Part shown: positions 9,274 to 18,412 of the stretch, piece after piece
How positions within the stretch are numbered: position 1 is the first letter of the stretch
Layout: every line of letters starts with the position of its first letter
NCBI GenBank assembly: GCA_944319885.1
Contig: CALUFC010000006.1
Location: forward strand, 1 to 64,000
Length of the DNA: 64,000 nt
Direction of reading: 5' to 3'
Origin: an uncultured Coriobacteriaceae bacterium
GTDB lineage: Bacteria > Actinomycetota > Coriobacteriia > Coriobacteriales > Coriobacteriaceae
Translations under genes and position numbers: made by a program
Notes under the pieces: model-generated
The model's input: only the letters and a program-made list of their open reading frames with translations
Databases searched by the model: none
What the model was told of the DNA's origin: nothing

Positions 9274-10608
9274 ATGAAACCTATTGTTGCCGTTGTCGGT
9301 CGCCCCAACGTGGGTAAGTCCACGTTGGTGAACCGCCTCGCCCAAACCCAAGATGCCATCGTGCACGAGAGCCGCGGCGTCACGCGCGATCGCTCGTATC
9401 ACGACGCCGACTGGAACGGACGCACGTTCACGCTCGTCGATACCGGCGGTATCGAACCCATGAAGAGCGACGACGTCTTTGCCACGTCCATCCGCGATCA
9501 GGCGCTCGCCGCCGCGGAAGAAGCCGACGCGATCCTCTTCGTCGTCGACGGCACGGTGGGTGTCACCGAGGAAGATGAGACGGTGGCGCGGCTGCTCAAG
9601 CGCGTGAAGAAGCCCACGTTCCTCTTGGTGAACAAGCTCGATAACCCCGAGCGCGAGGAGGAGCGCCTCTGGGAGTTCTACTCGCTCGGCGTGGGCGACC
9701 CGCGTCCGGTCTCGGCGGTGCACGGTCATGGCACGGGCGATCTGCTCGATGAGGTGGTCGCGGTTCTGCCCGAGGAGGTCGAGGAGGACGATCCGTATGG
9801 GGACCTCTTGAGCATCGCGATCATTGGCCGTCCGAACGCTGGCAAGTCATCGCTGTTCAACAAGGTGATCGGCTCAGATCGCTCGATCGTCTCCGATGTC
9901 GCCGGCACCACGCGCGACGCCATCGACACCATTATCGAGCGCGATGGCAAACACTATCGCCTGGTCGATACGGCGGGCATCCGCAAAAAGAGCACCGTTT
10001 ATGAGAACATCGAGTATTATTCGATGGTGCGCGGTCTTCGCGCCATCGACCGTGCCGACGTCGCGCTGCTCGTGGTCGATTCGAGTATCGGCGTGACCGA
10101 GCAAGATCAGAAGGTTGCCGGCCTCGCCATCGAGCGCGGGTGCGCGCTCATCGTCCTGCTCAACAAGTGGGACCTGCTCAAGGACGACCGCGCCCGCGAG
10201 CAGGTTATGGAGACCGTCGCGCGTCGCCTCACCATGGCGCCCTGGGCGCCGCAGCTGCGCATCTCGGCGCTTACCGGTCGTTCAGTTGAGAAGATCTGGA
10301 ACCTCGTGGAGAAGGCCGCTGCCTCACGAGCCTCCAAGGTCTCGACCTCGCGTCTCAACCAGTTCCTGACCGAGCTGCGCGAGTTCGGTCATACCATCGT
10401 CGATGGCAAGCGTCGTCTTCGCATGCACTATGTCACGCAGACGGGTGTGAAGCCGCCAACGTTCACGTTCTTCGTCAACCATGCCGACATGGTCGACGAT
10501 ACCTATCAGCGCTATATCGAGAACCGTATGCGCGGCGCCTTTGATTTCGAAGGCACACCCATTCGCCTGCGGTTCCGCAATAAGAGCTCACGCGACGAAG
10601 GGAGGTAG
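9274..10608 (+). CDS. der: Ribosome biogenesis GTPase Der (EngA)
   Basis: A 444-residue GTPase with the diagnostic tandem G domains followed by a KH-like domain. The first G1 motif is GRPNVGKST (about 9-17) and the second GRPNAGKSS (about 185-193). DTGGIE and DTAGIRKKS are the two switch regions, and NKLD and NKWD the two G4 motifs. Der acts in maturation of the 50S subunit. It lies 11 bases after the DUF512 gene and 3 bases before plsY, so it belongs to the same transcript. Confidence 0.97.
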   Translation: MKPIVAVVGRPNVGKSTLVNRLAQTQDAIVHESRGVTRDRSYHDADWNGRTFTLVDTGGIEPMKSDDVFATSIRDQALAAAEEADAILFVVDGTVGVTEEDETVARLLKRVKKPTFLLVNKLDNPEREEERLWEFYSLGVGDPRPVSAVHGHGTGDLLDEVVAVLPEEVEEDDPYGDLLSIAIIGRPNAGKSSLFNKVIGSDRSIVSDVAGTTRDAIDTIIERDGKHYRLVDTAGIRKKSTVYENIEYYSMVRGLRAIDRADVALLVVDSSIGVTEQDQKVAGLAIERGCALIVLLNKWDLLKDDRAREQVMETVARRLTMAPWAPQLRISALTGRSVEKIWNLVEKAAASRASKVSTSRLNQFLTELREFGHTIVDGKRRLRMHYVTQTGVKPPTFTFFVNHADMVDDTYQRYIENRMRGAFDFEGTPIRLRFRNKSSRDEGR

Positions 10609-10611
10609 ACC

Positions 10612-11289
10612 GTGCTGGGATCTGAGCTTATCGTGTCGCTTATCGCGTGCATGGTCGCGACGTACTTCATCTGCGGTATCCCCTTCGGACTCATCATCGG
10701 AGAGCTCTTTGGCAAGGGCGATATCCGTAAATCCGGTTCGGGCAACATCGGAACTACGAACGCGTTGCGCGTAGGTGGCAAGCTCGTGGGAGCGCTCACG
10801 CTGCTATGCGATGTGCTCAAGGGCCTCATCTGCGTGATCGTGTCGCATGTGGTGCTCTCGTGGTTCTGCGATCCGTTGCCCTCGTTGTTGCTGCCCGGCG
10901 GAGGGTGCGATTGGGCGCTCTCGCTCGTCACGTTCGCCGGCCTCGCCGGCCACATGTTCACGCCGTATCTGCATTTCAAAGGTGGTAAGGGCATCGCGGT
11001 CGGTTTCGGCGTGTGCCTAGGGTGGATCTGGCCTGTGGGGCTCGCGCTCTGGATTCCGTTTTTAATCGGCGTCATCGCAACCCGCTATGTCTCGGTGGGC
11101 TCTATCGCGGCGGCCATCTCGCTGCCGTTCTGGACCATGGCGTTCTATCCCACCTCGTCGCTTGCCATGCGCATCATCTACGCAGTTATGGCGATCCTTG
11201 TGGTCTGGGCGCATCGCTCGAATATCAAGAAGCTTATGCACGGCAACGAGTCGAAGCTCTCGTTTTCAAGCAAGAAAGGGGAGAAGTAG
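10612..11289 (+). CDS. plsY: Acyl-phosphate:glycerol-3-phosphate acyltransferase
   Basis: A 225-residue polytopic enzyme that puts the first acyl chain on glycerol 3-phosphate, using acyl-phosphate from PlsX. The three PlsY loops are visible: GIPFGLIIG with KSGSGNIGTTNALR, then HMFTPYLHFKGGKGIA, and the basic segment HRSNIKKL near the end. GTG start with GGGAGG seven bases upstream. The next gene, gpsA, starts at the base after the stop and makes the glycerol 3-phosphate substrate. plsC lies upstream in the same operon. Confidence 0.95.
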   Translation: MLGSELIVSLIACMVATYFICGIPFGLIIGELFGKGDIRKSGSGNIGTTNALRVGGKLVGALTLLCDVLKGLICVIVSHVVLSWFCDPLPSLLLPGGGCDWALSLVTFAGLAGHMFTPYLHFKGGKGIAVGFGVCLGWIWPVGLALWIPFLIGVIATRYVSVGSIAAAISLPFWTMAFYPTSSLAMRIIYAVMAILVVWAHRSNIKKLMHGNESKLSFSSKKGEK

Positions 11290-12297
11290 ATGAACATCAC
11301 CGTCATCGGTGCCGGCTCCTGGGGCACCGCCATTGCAGGCGTGGCGGCGCGGCGCTCTGATAGGGTTACGCTCTGGTCGCACGATATCGAGTCATGCGAG
11401 GGCATCAATGAGCGCCATGTCAACCCGCTCTACCTCTCCGATTACACGCTGCCCGATAACGTTGTCGCCAGCTGCGATTATGCCGAGGCACTCGATGGGG
11501 CGGACGGCATCATCGTGGTGGTTCCCTCGCCGTTTCTGCGCTCAACGATCCATGAGGCGGCGAGCTCTATTGCTCCAACCACGCCCGTGCTCTGCCTTAC
11601 GAAGGGCATCGAGGCAAACTCCGGCAAGCTTATGAGCGAAGTGGTCTCGGAGGAGATCGGGCATCCCGAGCGCGTCGCGGCGCTCTCTGGCCCCAACCAT
11701 GCCGAGGAGATCTGCAAGGGAAGCCTTTCGGCCGCGGTTATCGCCTCCGAGCAAGCCGAGATCGCCGAGTTCTTCAAGACGCTGCTCATCTCGCCGGAAT
11801 TCAGGATCTACACCACGAACGATATGGTGGGTATCGAGACCTGCGCTGCCGTGAAGAACGTTATCGCTATCGTATGCGGTATCGCCGCGGGGATGGGATA
11901 CGGCGACAACACGCTCGCGCTCATCATGACGCGCGGCCTTGCCGAGATCAGCCGTGTTGTCTCGGCGCGCGGAGGTGACCCTATGACCTGCATGGGCCTT
12001 GCCGGCATGGGCGACTTGGTGGCAACCTGCACCTCGCCGCATTCTCGCAACCGCTCCTTCGGCGTGGCGTTCGCAGGCGGTGAGTCCCTCGACGCATACC
12101 AAGCTCGAACCCATATGGTGGTCGAGGGTGCGGCTGCCGCACTGTCCTGTGCCCAGCTGGCATGCACGCTCGGCGTCGACGTGCCCATCACCTTCGCGCT
12201 CGAATCGGCGCTTTATAAGGGCGTGGACAAGTTGCAAGCTATGAAGGTTCTTCTTGAACGGTTCCCCACCGAGGAGTTCTACGGAATCAATCGTTAG
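11290..12297 (+). CDS. gpsA: Glycerol-3-phosphate dehydrogenase [NAD(P)+]
   Basis: A 335-residue cytoplasmic enzyme reducing dihydroxyacetone phosphate to sn-glycerol 3-phosphate for phospholipid synthesis. The N-terminal Rossmann motif is GAGSWGTAIAG (residues 6-16). SGPNHAEEI and the catalytic-lysine region AAVKNVIAI are present, as is GLAGMGDLVATCTSPHSRNRSFG, the GpsA signature. Length is normal. It abuts plsY exactly. Confidence 0.96.
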   Translation: MNITVIGAGSWGTAIAGVAARRSDRVTLWSHDIESCEGINERHVNPLYLSDYTLPDNVVASCDYAEALDGADGIIVVVPSPFLRSTIHEAASSIAPTTPVLCLTKGIEANSGKLMSEVVSEEIGHPERVAALSGPNHAEEICKGSLSAAVIASEQAEIAEFFKTLLISPEFRIYTTNDMVGIETCAAVKNVIAIVCGIAAGMGYGDNTLALIMTRGLAEISRVVSARGGDPMTCMGLAGMGDLVATCTSPHSRNRSFGVAFAGGESLDAYQARTHMVVEGAAAALSCAQLACTLGVDVPITFALESALYKGVDKLQAMKVLLERFPTEEFYGINR

Positions 12298-12310
12298 AAA
12301 GGAAATATAC

Positions 12311-12991
12311 ATGGCAGCTCAGGCTCGAATCGCCCCGTCCATCCTCTCCGCTGATCTTGCTCATATGGCTCGTGATCTCGACGCCATCTCGGGCGCCGAC
12401 CTCATCCATATCGACGTGATGGACGGTCACTTTACCGGCAACCTCACCTTTGGCGTGGAGATGGTGCGCATGTGCAAGCGCATCTCGAACGTTCCGCTCG
12501 ATGTGCACATGATGGTTACGAACCCCGATGAGACAGCGCTGTGGTATGCCGATGCCGGCGCAGATTACGTCACCGTGCACATCGAAGCCGCTACCCACCT
12601 GCATCGCATCATCAAGAACCTTCAAGATCGCGGCGTGAAGGCGGGCGTCGTGCTGAACCCCGCAACGCCGGTATGCTCACTTGAGAGCATCATCGAAGAT
12701 GTCGACATGGTGCTCGTGATGAGCGTCGATCCGGGCTTCGGTGGTCAGTCGTACATTCCGGGCACGGATGCAAAGCTGCGTCAACTTCGTGCGCTCTGCG
12801 CCGAGCACGGCGTATCGCCGCTCATCGAGGTGGACGGCGGCGTCTCCGCGAAAAACGTTCGCCGCGTGTGTGCCGCCGGCGCCGATGTCGTTGTCGCCGG
12901 TTCGGCGGTCTTCGGCTCGGCCGATCCCGCTGCCGAGATCGTGACCATGCGCGAGCTGGGCACCCAGGGCATCGTCGATCGCGATGCATAG
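12311..12991 (+). CDS. rpe: Ribulose-phosphate 3-epimerase
   Basis: A 226-residue TIM-barrel enzyme interconverting ribulose 5-phosphate and xylulose 5-phosphate in the pentose phosphate pathway. IAPSILSAD at the N-terminus, HIDVMDGHF (metal ligands), HMMV, SVDPGFGGQ and EVDGGVSAKN are family motifs in the expected order. The start is ATG 12311 with AAAGGAAA upstream. A frame beginning at 12254 would overlap gpsA and is rejected. The last 8 bases overlap the following desulfurase gene. Confidence 0.96.
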   Translation: MAAQARIAPSILSADLAHMARDLDAISGADLIHIDVMDGHFTGNLTFGVEMVRMCKRISNVPLDVHMMVTNPDETALWYADAGADYVTVHIEAATHLHRIIKNLQDRGVKAGVVLNPATPVCSLESIIEDVDMVLVMSVDPGFGGQSYIPGTDAKLRQLRALCAEHGVSPLIEVDGGVSAKNVRRVCAAGADVVVAGSAVFGSADPAAEIVTMRELGTQGIVDRDA

Positions 12992-14171
12992 CTGCCTTCC
13001 ACGCGAACAGGATCGCATCAACCTCGATTATGCTGCCTCCACACCCTTGCGCTCAGAGGCGCTTGAGGCGATGCGCGCCTATGATGTCTCTGCCATCGCC
13101 GGTGCGAACCCCAATTCGCTCCACACATTGGGACGTGCTGCCGCGCAGGAACTTGAGCGCGCGCGCGGCATGGTTGCCGCATCGCTCGGCGCACGCGTGC
13201 GCTCGAACGAGATCATCTTCACCGGCGGCGGTACCGAGGCAAATGCCATGGCGCTATTCGGCATTGCCGAGGGCGTGCGAACGCGTACGAAGCGCTCCAG
13301 AATCCTTGTTTCGGCTATCGAGCACGACTCGGTGCTCGACAACATCGCCTCCTTGCGTAGCCGCGGATTCACGGTCGAGACGGTTCCGGTGTGTGCTCAG
13401 GGCTACGTGGAGCCCCAGACGCTTGCCGCGCTGATGGATGACGACGTGGCGCTCGTCTCGATCATGCTTGCCAATAACGAGACCGGCGTGGTGCAGCCTA
13501 TTCGCGAGCTGTCCGATGTGGCGCACGCGCACGGCGCCTGTTTCCACACCGATGCCATCCAGGGCTATCTCCACATTCCGTTCGATGTCGGTGAACTCGG
13601 CGTCGATGCGCTTTCGGTTGCCGCGCACAAGGTAGGCGGGCCGGTTTGTGTTGGTGCGTTGTACCTGAAAGGGCGAACTCCGTTTGCGCCGCTCATCAAA
13701 GGCGGCGGTCAAGAATTCGGAAAGCGGCCTGGCACGCAGGATCTCCGGTCCATTGTTGCCTTCGCTGCCGTTGCCGAGCTGCTCGCATCCCAGGTGGCTA
13801 CGCAGCGCGCCCGCGTCGAGGCTGTGCGCGATGAGCTGTATGCCCAGCTGCTCACTTCATCGCATATCGCTCCGACCGTAGATTCGCTTGACGAGGTAGA
13901 GCGCTTGCCGGGCATCGTTTCGATTGTCGTTGCCGGCATGGACTCGGAGGAGCTCATCTTGCAACTCGACGCGGCGGGGTTCGAGGTCTCTGCAGGCTCA
14001 GCGTGCTCAAGTGCCTCGCTCGACCCGAGCCATGTGTTGCGCGCCATGGGGATTCCCGCCCGTCTCGCCTTTGGTTCGCTGCGTATCTCGTTCGACGATC
14101 GCGTTGCTCCCGATGACGTGCGTGCCTGCGGGCAGGCATTGCTCGATATCGTAGAGAGGGGAGAGCGGTGA
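12984..14171 (+). CDS. Cysteine desulfurase (NifS/IscS-like)
   Basis: A 395-residue PLP enzyme taking sulfur from cysteine for iron-sulfur clusters or thio-modified tRNA. The PLP lysine is Lys216 in SVAAHKVGGP, and the persulfide cysteine is Cys341 in AGSACSSASLDPSHVL. NNETG and HTDAIQ also fit the NifS/IscS group. No IscU-type scaffold or ThiI/MnmA gene is adjacent, so the sulfur acceptor is unknown. The window encodes several FeS enzymes (IspH, three methylthiotransferases, HemW, the DUF512 protein) that would need clusters. It overlaps rpe by 8 bases and Nif3 by 4. Confidence 0.93.
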   Translation: MHSCLPREQDRINLDYAASTPLRSEALEAMRAYDVSAIAGANPNSLHTLGRAAAQELERARGMVAASLGARVRSNEIIFTGGGTEANAMALFGIAEGVRTRTKRSRILVSAIEHDSVLDNIASLRSRGFTVETVPVCAQGYVEPQTLAALMDDDVALVSIMLANNETGVVQPIRELSDVAHAHGACFHTDAIQGYLHIPFDVGELGVDALSVAAHKVGGPVCVGALYLKGRTPFAPLIKGGGQEFGKRPGTQDLRSIVAFAAVAELLASQVATQRARVEAVRDELYAQLLTSSHIAPTVDSLDEVERLPGIVSIVVAGMDSEELILQLDAAGFEVSAGSACSSASLDPSHVLRAMGIPARLAFGSLRISFDDRVAPDDVRACGQALLDIVERGER

Positions 14172-14962
14172 TAGTCGAGGAACTTGAGCGCGCACTCTTC
14201 ACAGCCTTTCCCGCCGAGGATGCGGAAAGCTGGGACCATGTCGGCCTTTCGGTGGGCGATCGCGCGGCGAAGGTGACGGGTGTCTTTGTGACACTCGATG
14301 CTACGGTCGATGATGTGCTCCGCGCGCATGAGGCGGGCGCCAACGTCCTTGTGACGCATCATCCCGTCTACATCAAGGCGCCTTCATGCTTCTCTCCTAC
14401 GCCCGGAGTCGCCACGCCTCAGGCCGCCGCAGCCGTCTACGAGGCCGCACGCGTAGGCATGGCGGTCATCTCGATGCATACGAATCTCGATCGCTCGGTT
14501 GCCGCTCGCGATATGCTCGCACAGCGGTTGGAGCTGCAGTCAATCGGGTCGTTGGAACATCCTGACCTGCGAGATGTGACAGGGTTTGGCTGTATTTTCG
14601 ATACGTATGACGGAACCTTGCATGATCTTGCCGTGCATGCGTCACATGTCTTTGACACCGAGCCACGCGTCTGGGGTGACCCGCATCGACGCGTGAGGCG
14701 CGTGGGGATGTTGGGGGGATCGCTCGGCGACCTTGGTGAGCTTGCCGTGAAGGCGGGTCTTGATGCCGTGCTGTGCGGCGAATGTGGATACCATATCTGT
14801 CAAGATTTGAACGCGCGCGGGGTAAGTGTTGTGCTGTTGGGTCACGATGCGTCAGAGGTAGCCTTTGTTGAGGTGCTTGCGCACGCGCTCATCGAAGCGG
14901 GTGTGGCACCCGAGTCCATGACAATCAATGTTCCGCCACGCGGTTGGTGGACGTGCAGGTAA
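14168..14962 (+). CDS. Nif3-like dinuclear metal-binding protein (DUF34)
   Basis: A 264-residue member of the NIF3/YqfO family, formerly labelled GTP cyclohydrolase I type 2, whose cellular role is unresolved. The metal-binding motifs are visible: ESWDHVGLSVGD near the N-terminus, LVTHHPVYIKA in the middle and LGHDASEVAFVE near the C-terminus. It is the short form without the inserted PII-like domain. GTG 14168 overlaps the desulfurase stop as GTGA, with GAGAGGGGAGAGC upstream. The gene downstream is a zinc-ribbon coiled-coil protein that commonly pairs with Nif3. Confidence 0.9.
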   Translation: MIVEELERALFTAFPAEDAESWDHVGLSVGDRAAKVTGVFVTLDATVDDVLRAHEAGANVLVTHHPVYIKAPSCFSPTPGVATPQAAAAVYEAARVGMAVISMHTNLDRSVAARDMLAQRLELQSIGSLEHPDLRDVTGFGCIFDTYDGTLHDLAVHASHVFDTEPRVWGDPHRRVRRVGMLGGSLGDLGELAVKAGLDAVLCGECGYHICQDLNARGVSVVLLGHDASEVAFVEVLAHALIEAGVAPESMTINVPPRGWWTCR

Positions 14963-14972
14963 GGAGAGCACT

Positions 14973-15689
14973 ATGAACGTAGGCGAGGCCTTGCACGACC
15001 TTCAGTCGATCGACCTTGCGCTCAATCGCAGCAAGCAGGCGTTGCACGACATTCCACAGATCAAGGATCTTGCCAAGCGCCGTAAGCAGCTCATGCGCCT
15101 GAAGGCAGACCATACCGATCTCGTGGCGCGCCGCAAGGATCTCGAGCTGGAACTCATCGATCTCGAGGACGATGAGCGTCTTGCCCAGGCGGCTGTCGAG
15201 GAGGCGCAGGCATCTTCGGAGGATATGAGCGATTACCGTCGCGTCCAAGAGCTCGAGCAGCGTCTGAGCGACCTTGCCAAACAGCTTGACAAAGCTGCGT
15301 ATGGCCAGCGTGAGAAGCGCGCTCAGATCGACCAGCTGCTTGCCGACGAGCACGCGCTCGAGGGTCGTATCAAGCGGGTCGAGCAAGCCATTCTCGACCT
15401 TGCCAAAGAGGCACGCGCCTCGGCGGAGAGCATTCAGGACGAGGTTACCACGCTTGAGGCTAAACGGGAGCGCGCCGCCGGCTCGCTTTCCGACGATGCG
15501 CTCAAAGCATATGCGGTGGCATCCAAGCGATTCAAAGGGCTCGCTGTCGAGAAGCTTGAGGGCAGGGTACCCAGCATCTGCCGCATGACGCTTACCGAGT
15601 CGTCGCTATCCGATCTCGAACGCAAGGGCGGCATCACCACCTGCCCGTACTGCCATCGTATTCTCGTGCGCGATACGGAAGCGCTGTAA
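14973..15689 (+). CDS. Coiled-coil protein with C-terminal zinc ribbon (DUF164)
   Basis: A 238-residue, mostly helical protein. Residues about 1-170 form long coiled coils rich in Glu, Lys and Leu. The C-terminus carries TTCPYCHRILVR, the second half of a zinc ribbon. The first half reads PSICRMTL, so one cysteine of the usual CxxC pair is missing. The family is linked with nucleic acid or translation processes, but no function is established. ATG 14973 has AAGGAGAGC upstream. It directly follows Nif3 and touches coaBC, in the same operon. Confidence 0.85.
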   Translation: MNVGEALHDLQSIDLALNRSKQALHDIPQIKDLAKRRKQLMRLKADHTDLVARRKDLELELIDLEDDERLAQAAVEEAQASSEDMSDYRRVQELEQRLSDLAKQLDKAAYGQREKRAQIDQLLADEHALEGRIKRVEQAILDLAKEARASAESIQDEVTTLEAKRERAAGSLSDDALKAYAVASKRFKGLAVEKLEGRVPSICRMTLTESSLSDLERKGGITTCPYCHRILVRDTEAL

Positions 15690-16906
15690 TGGGCAGGAGA
15701 GCGGAGCGGCGCACGATCCTGCTGTGCGTCACGGGCTGCATCGCCGCATATAAGTCATGTGAGATCTTGCGCGCGCTGCAGAAACAGGGCTATCGGGTGA
15801 AGGTGCTCATGACCGAGCACGCTGCACAGTTCGTCGGTCCCACCACCTTCCGAGCGCTTACCCACGAGAAGGTCGCGATTGGCCTGTTTGACGATCCGGA
15901 GGATCCGATTCATCATATCTCGCTCGCCCAGGAAGCCGATGCCGTGCTGGTGGCGCCCGCCACGGCGAACATCATTGCAAAGATGGCGCATGGCATCGCC
16001 GACGACCTCATGTCCACCACGCTATTGGCCACGGACGCCCCGGTGTTCGTGGCCCCTGCCATGAATGCAGGCATGTTGCGAGCCGCAGCGACGCAGGAGA
16101 ACCTCGAGTGCCTTGGCCAGCGCGGCGTCACCCTCATCGCGCCCGGCACCGGATATCTCGCATGCGGTACGGTTGATGCCGGTAGATTGGAAGACCCTGA
16201 GGTCATCGCAGATGTTGTTATTGACGCACTCGAGGCGAGCGAGGACCTTGCCGGTTTGCACGTGCTGGTAACGGCGGGACCCACGCACGAACCCATCGAT
16301 CCCGTGCGCTATATCGCGAATCGATCCTCGGGCAAGATGGGATACGCCATCGCCCGCGAGGCGCGACGCATGGGGGCCCAGGTCACGCTTGTCACAGGGC
16401 CGACCGAGCTCGAGGCTCCTCGTGACGTTGATGTTCGCCATGTTGAGACGGCGGCGCAAATGTATGAAGCTGCCGCAGCGGCATTCGATGCTGCCGATGT
16501 GGCCATCTGCGCGGCCGCCGTTGCAGACTATACGCCCACTCGCGTCGCGTCTCGCAAGCTTAAGAAGCGCGATGGCAAGCTCGATGCGATTGCGCTCACG
16601 GAAACGGTCGATATCCTTGCGTCGCTCAGCTCGTGCAAGGGAAGACGCGTGGTTATCGGTTTTGCCGCCGAGACGAACAGCCTGCTCGATAACGCACGCG
16701 CGAAACTTGCTTCAAAGGGTTGTGACGCCATCGTTGCCAATGATGTCTCGCGAGCCGATTCGGGTTTTGGTAGCGATACCAACAAGGCATGGTGGCTTGA
16801 TGCATGCGGCGTCGACGAACTTCCTTTGCTTGAAAAACACGAGCTTGCACGTGAGATCTTACGTCGTGCAGGCGCTATGGCACGAAAAGATTTTTCGCAG
16901 TCGTGA
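15689..16906 (+). CDS. coaBC: Bifunctional phosphopantothenoylcysteine decarboxylase/phosphopantothenate-cysteine ligase
   Basis: A 405-residue fusion enzyme of coenzyme A synthesis. The N-terminal flavoprotein CoaC part has GCIAAYKS, active-site His75/His76, PAMN (123-126) and Cys159 in [11 protein letters not shown]. The CoaB ligase part begins near residue 190 with [21 protein letters not shown] and contains the KLKKRDG nucleotide-binding segment. The ATG overlaps the upstream TAA by one base. It is the last gene of the long plus-strand run. A short A/T-rich stretch with weak hairpin potential (16881-16912) follows. Confidence 0.96.
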   Translation: MGRRAERRTILLCVTGCIAAYKSCEILRALQKQGYRVKVLMTEHAAQFVGPTTFRALTHEKVAIGLFDDPEDPIHHISLAQEADAVLVAPATANIIAKMAHGIADDLMSTTLLATDAPVFVAPAMNAGMLRAAATQENLECLGQRGVTLIAPGTGYLACGTVDAGRLEDPEVIADVVIDALEASEDLAGLHVLVTAGPTHEPIDPVRYIANRSSGKMGYAIAREARRMGAQVTLVTGPTELEAPRDVDVRHVETAAQMYEAAAAAFDAADVAICAAAVADYTPTRVASRKLKKRDGKLDAIALTETVDILASLSSCKGRRVVIGFAAETNSLLDNARAKLASKGCDAIVANDVSRADSGFGSDTNKAWWLDACGVDELPLLEKHELAREILRRAGAMARKDFSQS

Positions 16907-16914
16907 TTTTTTAC

Positions 16915-16943
16915 TTGCACTGAGCGTCGGAGTTGAGTAAAGT
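16915..16943 (+). promoter_or_regulatory. Candidate promoter of tRNA-Pro
   Basis: TTGCAC (16915-16920) and TAAAGT (16938-16943) are separated by exactly 17 bases and lie 30 bases before the mature tRNA. The match to the housekeeping sigma consensus is fair only. Confidence 0.5.
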
Positions 16944-16973
16944 ATCTTGTGCTGTCCGAGAGGATAGCCGTTT

Positions 16974-17050
<77 letters not shown>

Positions 17051-17059
17051 GAATGTTCA

Positions 17060-17087
17060 GGGCATCGGGCAACCGGTGCCCTTTTGT
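17060..17087 (+). terminator. Intrinsic terminator after tRNA-Pro
   Basis: GGGCATCGG (17060-17068) pairs with CCGGTGCCC (17073-17081), nine pairs with one G-U, around a GCAA tetraloop. TTTTGTTT follows. Confidence 0.87.
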
Positions 17088-17100
17088 TTACATATTGATG

Positions 17101-17129
17101 TTGTTAAGGTGATGCAAGCTGGGTATCAT
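17101..17129 (+). promoter_or_regulatory. Candidate promoter for the phospholipid synthase gene
   Basis: TTGTTA (17101-17106) and TATCAT (17124-17129) are spaced by 17 bases. The hexamers match the housekeeping consensus at 4 and 5 of 6 positions. It lies just after the tRNA-Pro terminator and about 40 bases before the next start codon. Confidence 0.6.
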
Positions 17130-17172
17130 CCCTGTCAGTGCATCTTGTTGGCGATAGGATCTGAGGAACATC

Positions 17173-17880
17173 GTGGGCCTGAAACAGAAGATCAAACGGG
17201 AGCTCATAGGCACCCCAGATTACCCGTCGAATCAGATCTTCACCATCTCGAATTTCATCACCGCACTGCGCCTCGTGTTGACGTTCGTCTTTCTGTATCT
17301 CTTCGTCACCGATTTCAATCGCTATGTCGCGCTCGTTATCTACGCTGTGGCCGCCTCAACCGACTGGCTGGATGGCCAGATCGCCCGTATGACCAAAACG
17401 GTGAGCTGGCTTGGCAAGATGATGGATCCCGTGGTCGATCGCGCTTTGCTCTTTACCGGCGTCGTGGGTCTGGTAGTTCGCCACGAGCTGCCCATGTGGA
17501 TCTGCCTCGTGATCATCCTGCGCGATGTCTATCTCGCGGCGGGAAACATCGTTGTTCGCCGTTATCACAAGCGTCCCATCGATGTGGTGTACACGGGCAA
17601 GGCTGCCACGGCCCTGCTTATGACCGGCTTCTCCTTCATGCTGCTCGGCATGCCTGTTATTCCCGGCCCCGCGCTCGTGGACGGACCTTCGCCCATGCTT
17701 CCCGGTCTTGATGGAACGGCTGCCCCGCTTGGCATCTATCTTGTGTATCTCGGTGTCGTGTTTTCGCTCATCACCGCCGTCGTCTACACCGTCAAGGGCG
17801 CGTGGGCAATCAAGCGGGCGCTCGACCACCCCGAAGAGGAGGATGAGGACTTCCTCAATCCCGAAATCGTGGAGTCCTAA
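17173..17880 (+). CDS. CDP-alcohol phosphatidyltransferase family membrane enzyme
   Basis: A 235-residue polytopic protein. The catalytic CDP-alcohol motif DGx2ARx8Gx3Dx3D is complete: Asp67, Gly68, Ala71, Arg72, Gly81, Asp85, Asp89. Such enzymes transfer the phosphatidyl group from CDP-diacylglycerol to an alcohol. A second, more PgsA-like member lies at 38940. This one may be a cardiolipin or phosphatidylinositol-type synthase or a second PgsA; sequence alone does not decide. GTG start with TGAGGA upstream. It precedes an FHA-MerR pair, as a pgsA gene does near garA in mycobacteria. The C-terminal tail is acidic. Confidence 0.88.
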   Translation: MGLKQKIKRELIGTPDYPSNQIFTISNFITALRLVLTFVFLYLFVTDFNRYVALVIYAVAASTDWLDGQIARMTKTVSWLGKMMDPVVDRALLFTGVVGLVVRHELPMWICLVIILRDVYLAAGNIVVRRYHKRPIDVVYTGKAATALLMTGFSFMLLGMPVIPGPALVDGPSPMLPGLDGTAAPLGIYLVYLGVVFSLITAVVYTVKGAWAIKRALDHPEEEDEDFLNPEIVES

Positions 17881-17977
17881 GTTACGGAGTGCGGCATGCC
17901 GCGCATATCGGTGGGCAGTGGGGTAGAATAGAACGCAGTATGTAACCTGCTATCCACAAGCTACGATAGGGGAGTTC

Positions 17978-18412
17978 ATGGCAGATATGACGCATGACAT
18001 GCACGATGGTGCCCAGGGAACCGACGCGACGCGCGTCTTCCGCATCCCCTTCGACGATGCAACGGCGCCCGACCTTATGAAGAGCATGCCCATTGTTCAG
18101 CCCGTTGTCACCATCATCAAGGGCCCGCAAACCGGCAATACCTTCGAGCTCGACGCGAACGAGACCACCATCGGACGCGATCCGTCGAATTCGATTTTCC
18201 TGAACGACATGACGGTTTCGCGTGCCCATGCGAAGATTGTTCGCGGTCCGCAGGGCATGGTGATCGAGGACCTCGGTTCGCTCAATGGCACGTGGGTCGA
18301 TGGCGCCATCGTCAACTCAGCACCGCTGCATGATGGCTCTTCGATTCAAGTCGGCACGTTTACGTTGATCTATCACGAAAGCAAGCCGGAGCGCATCGAA
18401 ACGGGTGAATAG
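17978..18412 (+). CDS. FHA-domain protein, GarA/OdhI-like
   Basis: A 144-residue soluble protein with one forkhead-associated domain (about 46-135). TTIGRDPSNSIFLNDMTVSR, then AHA and DLGSLNGTWVDG, are the phosphothreonine-binding loops. The N-terminal tail contains DATRVFRIPF, with Thr18 just before VFR. This resembles the ETTSVFRADF segment that PknB/PknG phosphorylate in GarA/OdhI, which controls 2-oxoglutarate metabolism. The following MerR gene strengthens the GarA assignment, since garA and its MerR neighbour are adjacent in mycobacteria. GGGGAG precedes the ATG. No kinase gene is in the window. Confidence 0.88.
   Translation: MADMTHDMHDGAQGTDATRVFRIPFDDATAPDLMKSMPIVQPVVTIIKGPQTGNTFELDANETTIGRDPSNSIFLNDMTVSRAHAKIVRGPQGMVIEDLGSLNGTWVDGAIVNSAPLHDGSSIQVGTFTLIYHESKPERIETGE

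Noticed and set aside
16881-16912. Terminator after coaBC
   Set aside because: CACGA/TCGTG is only 5 bp and competes with an A/T hairpin; although T6 follows, it is too weak to call.
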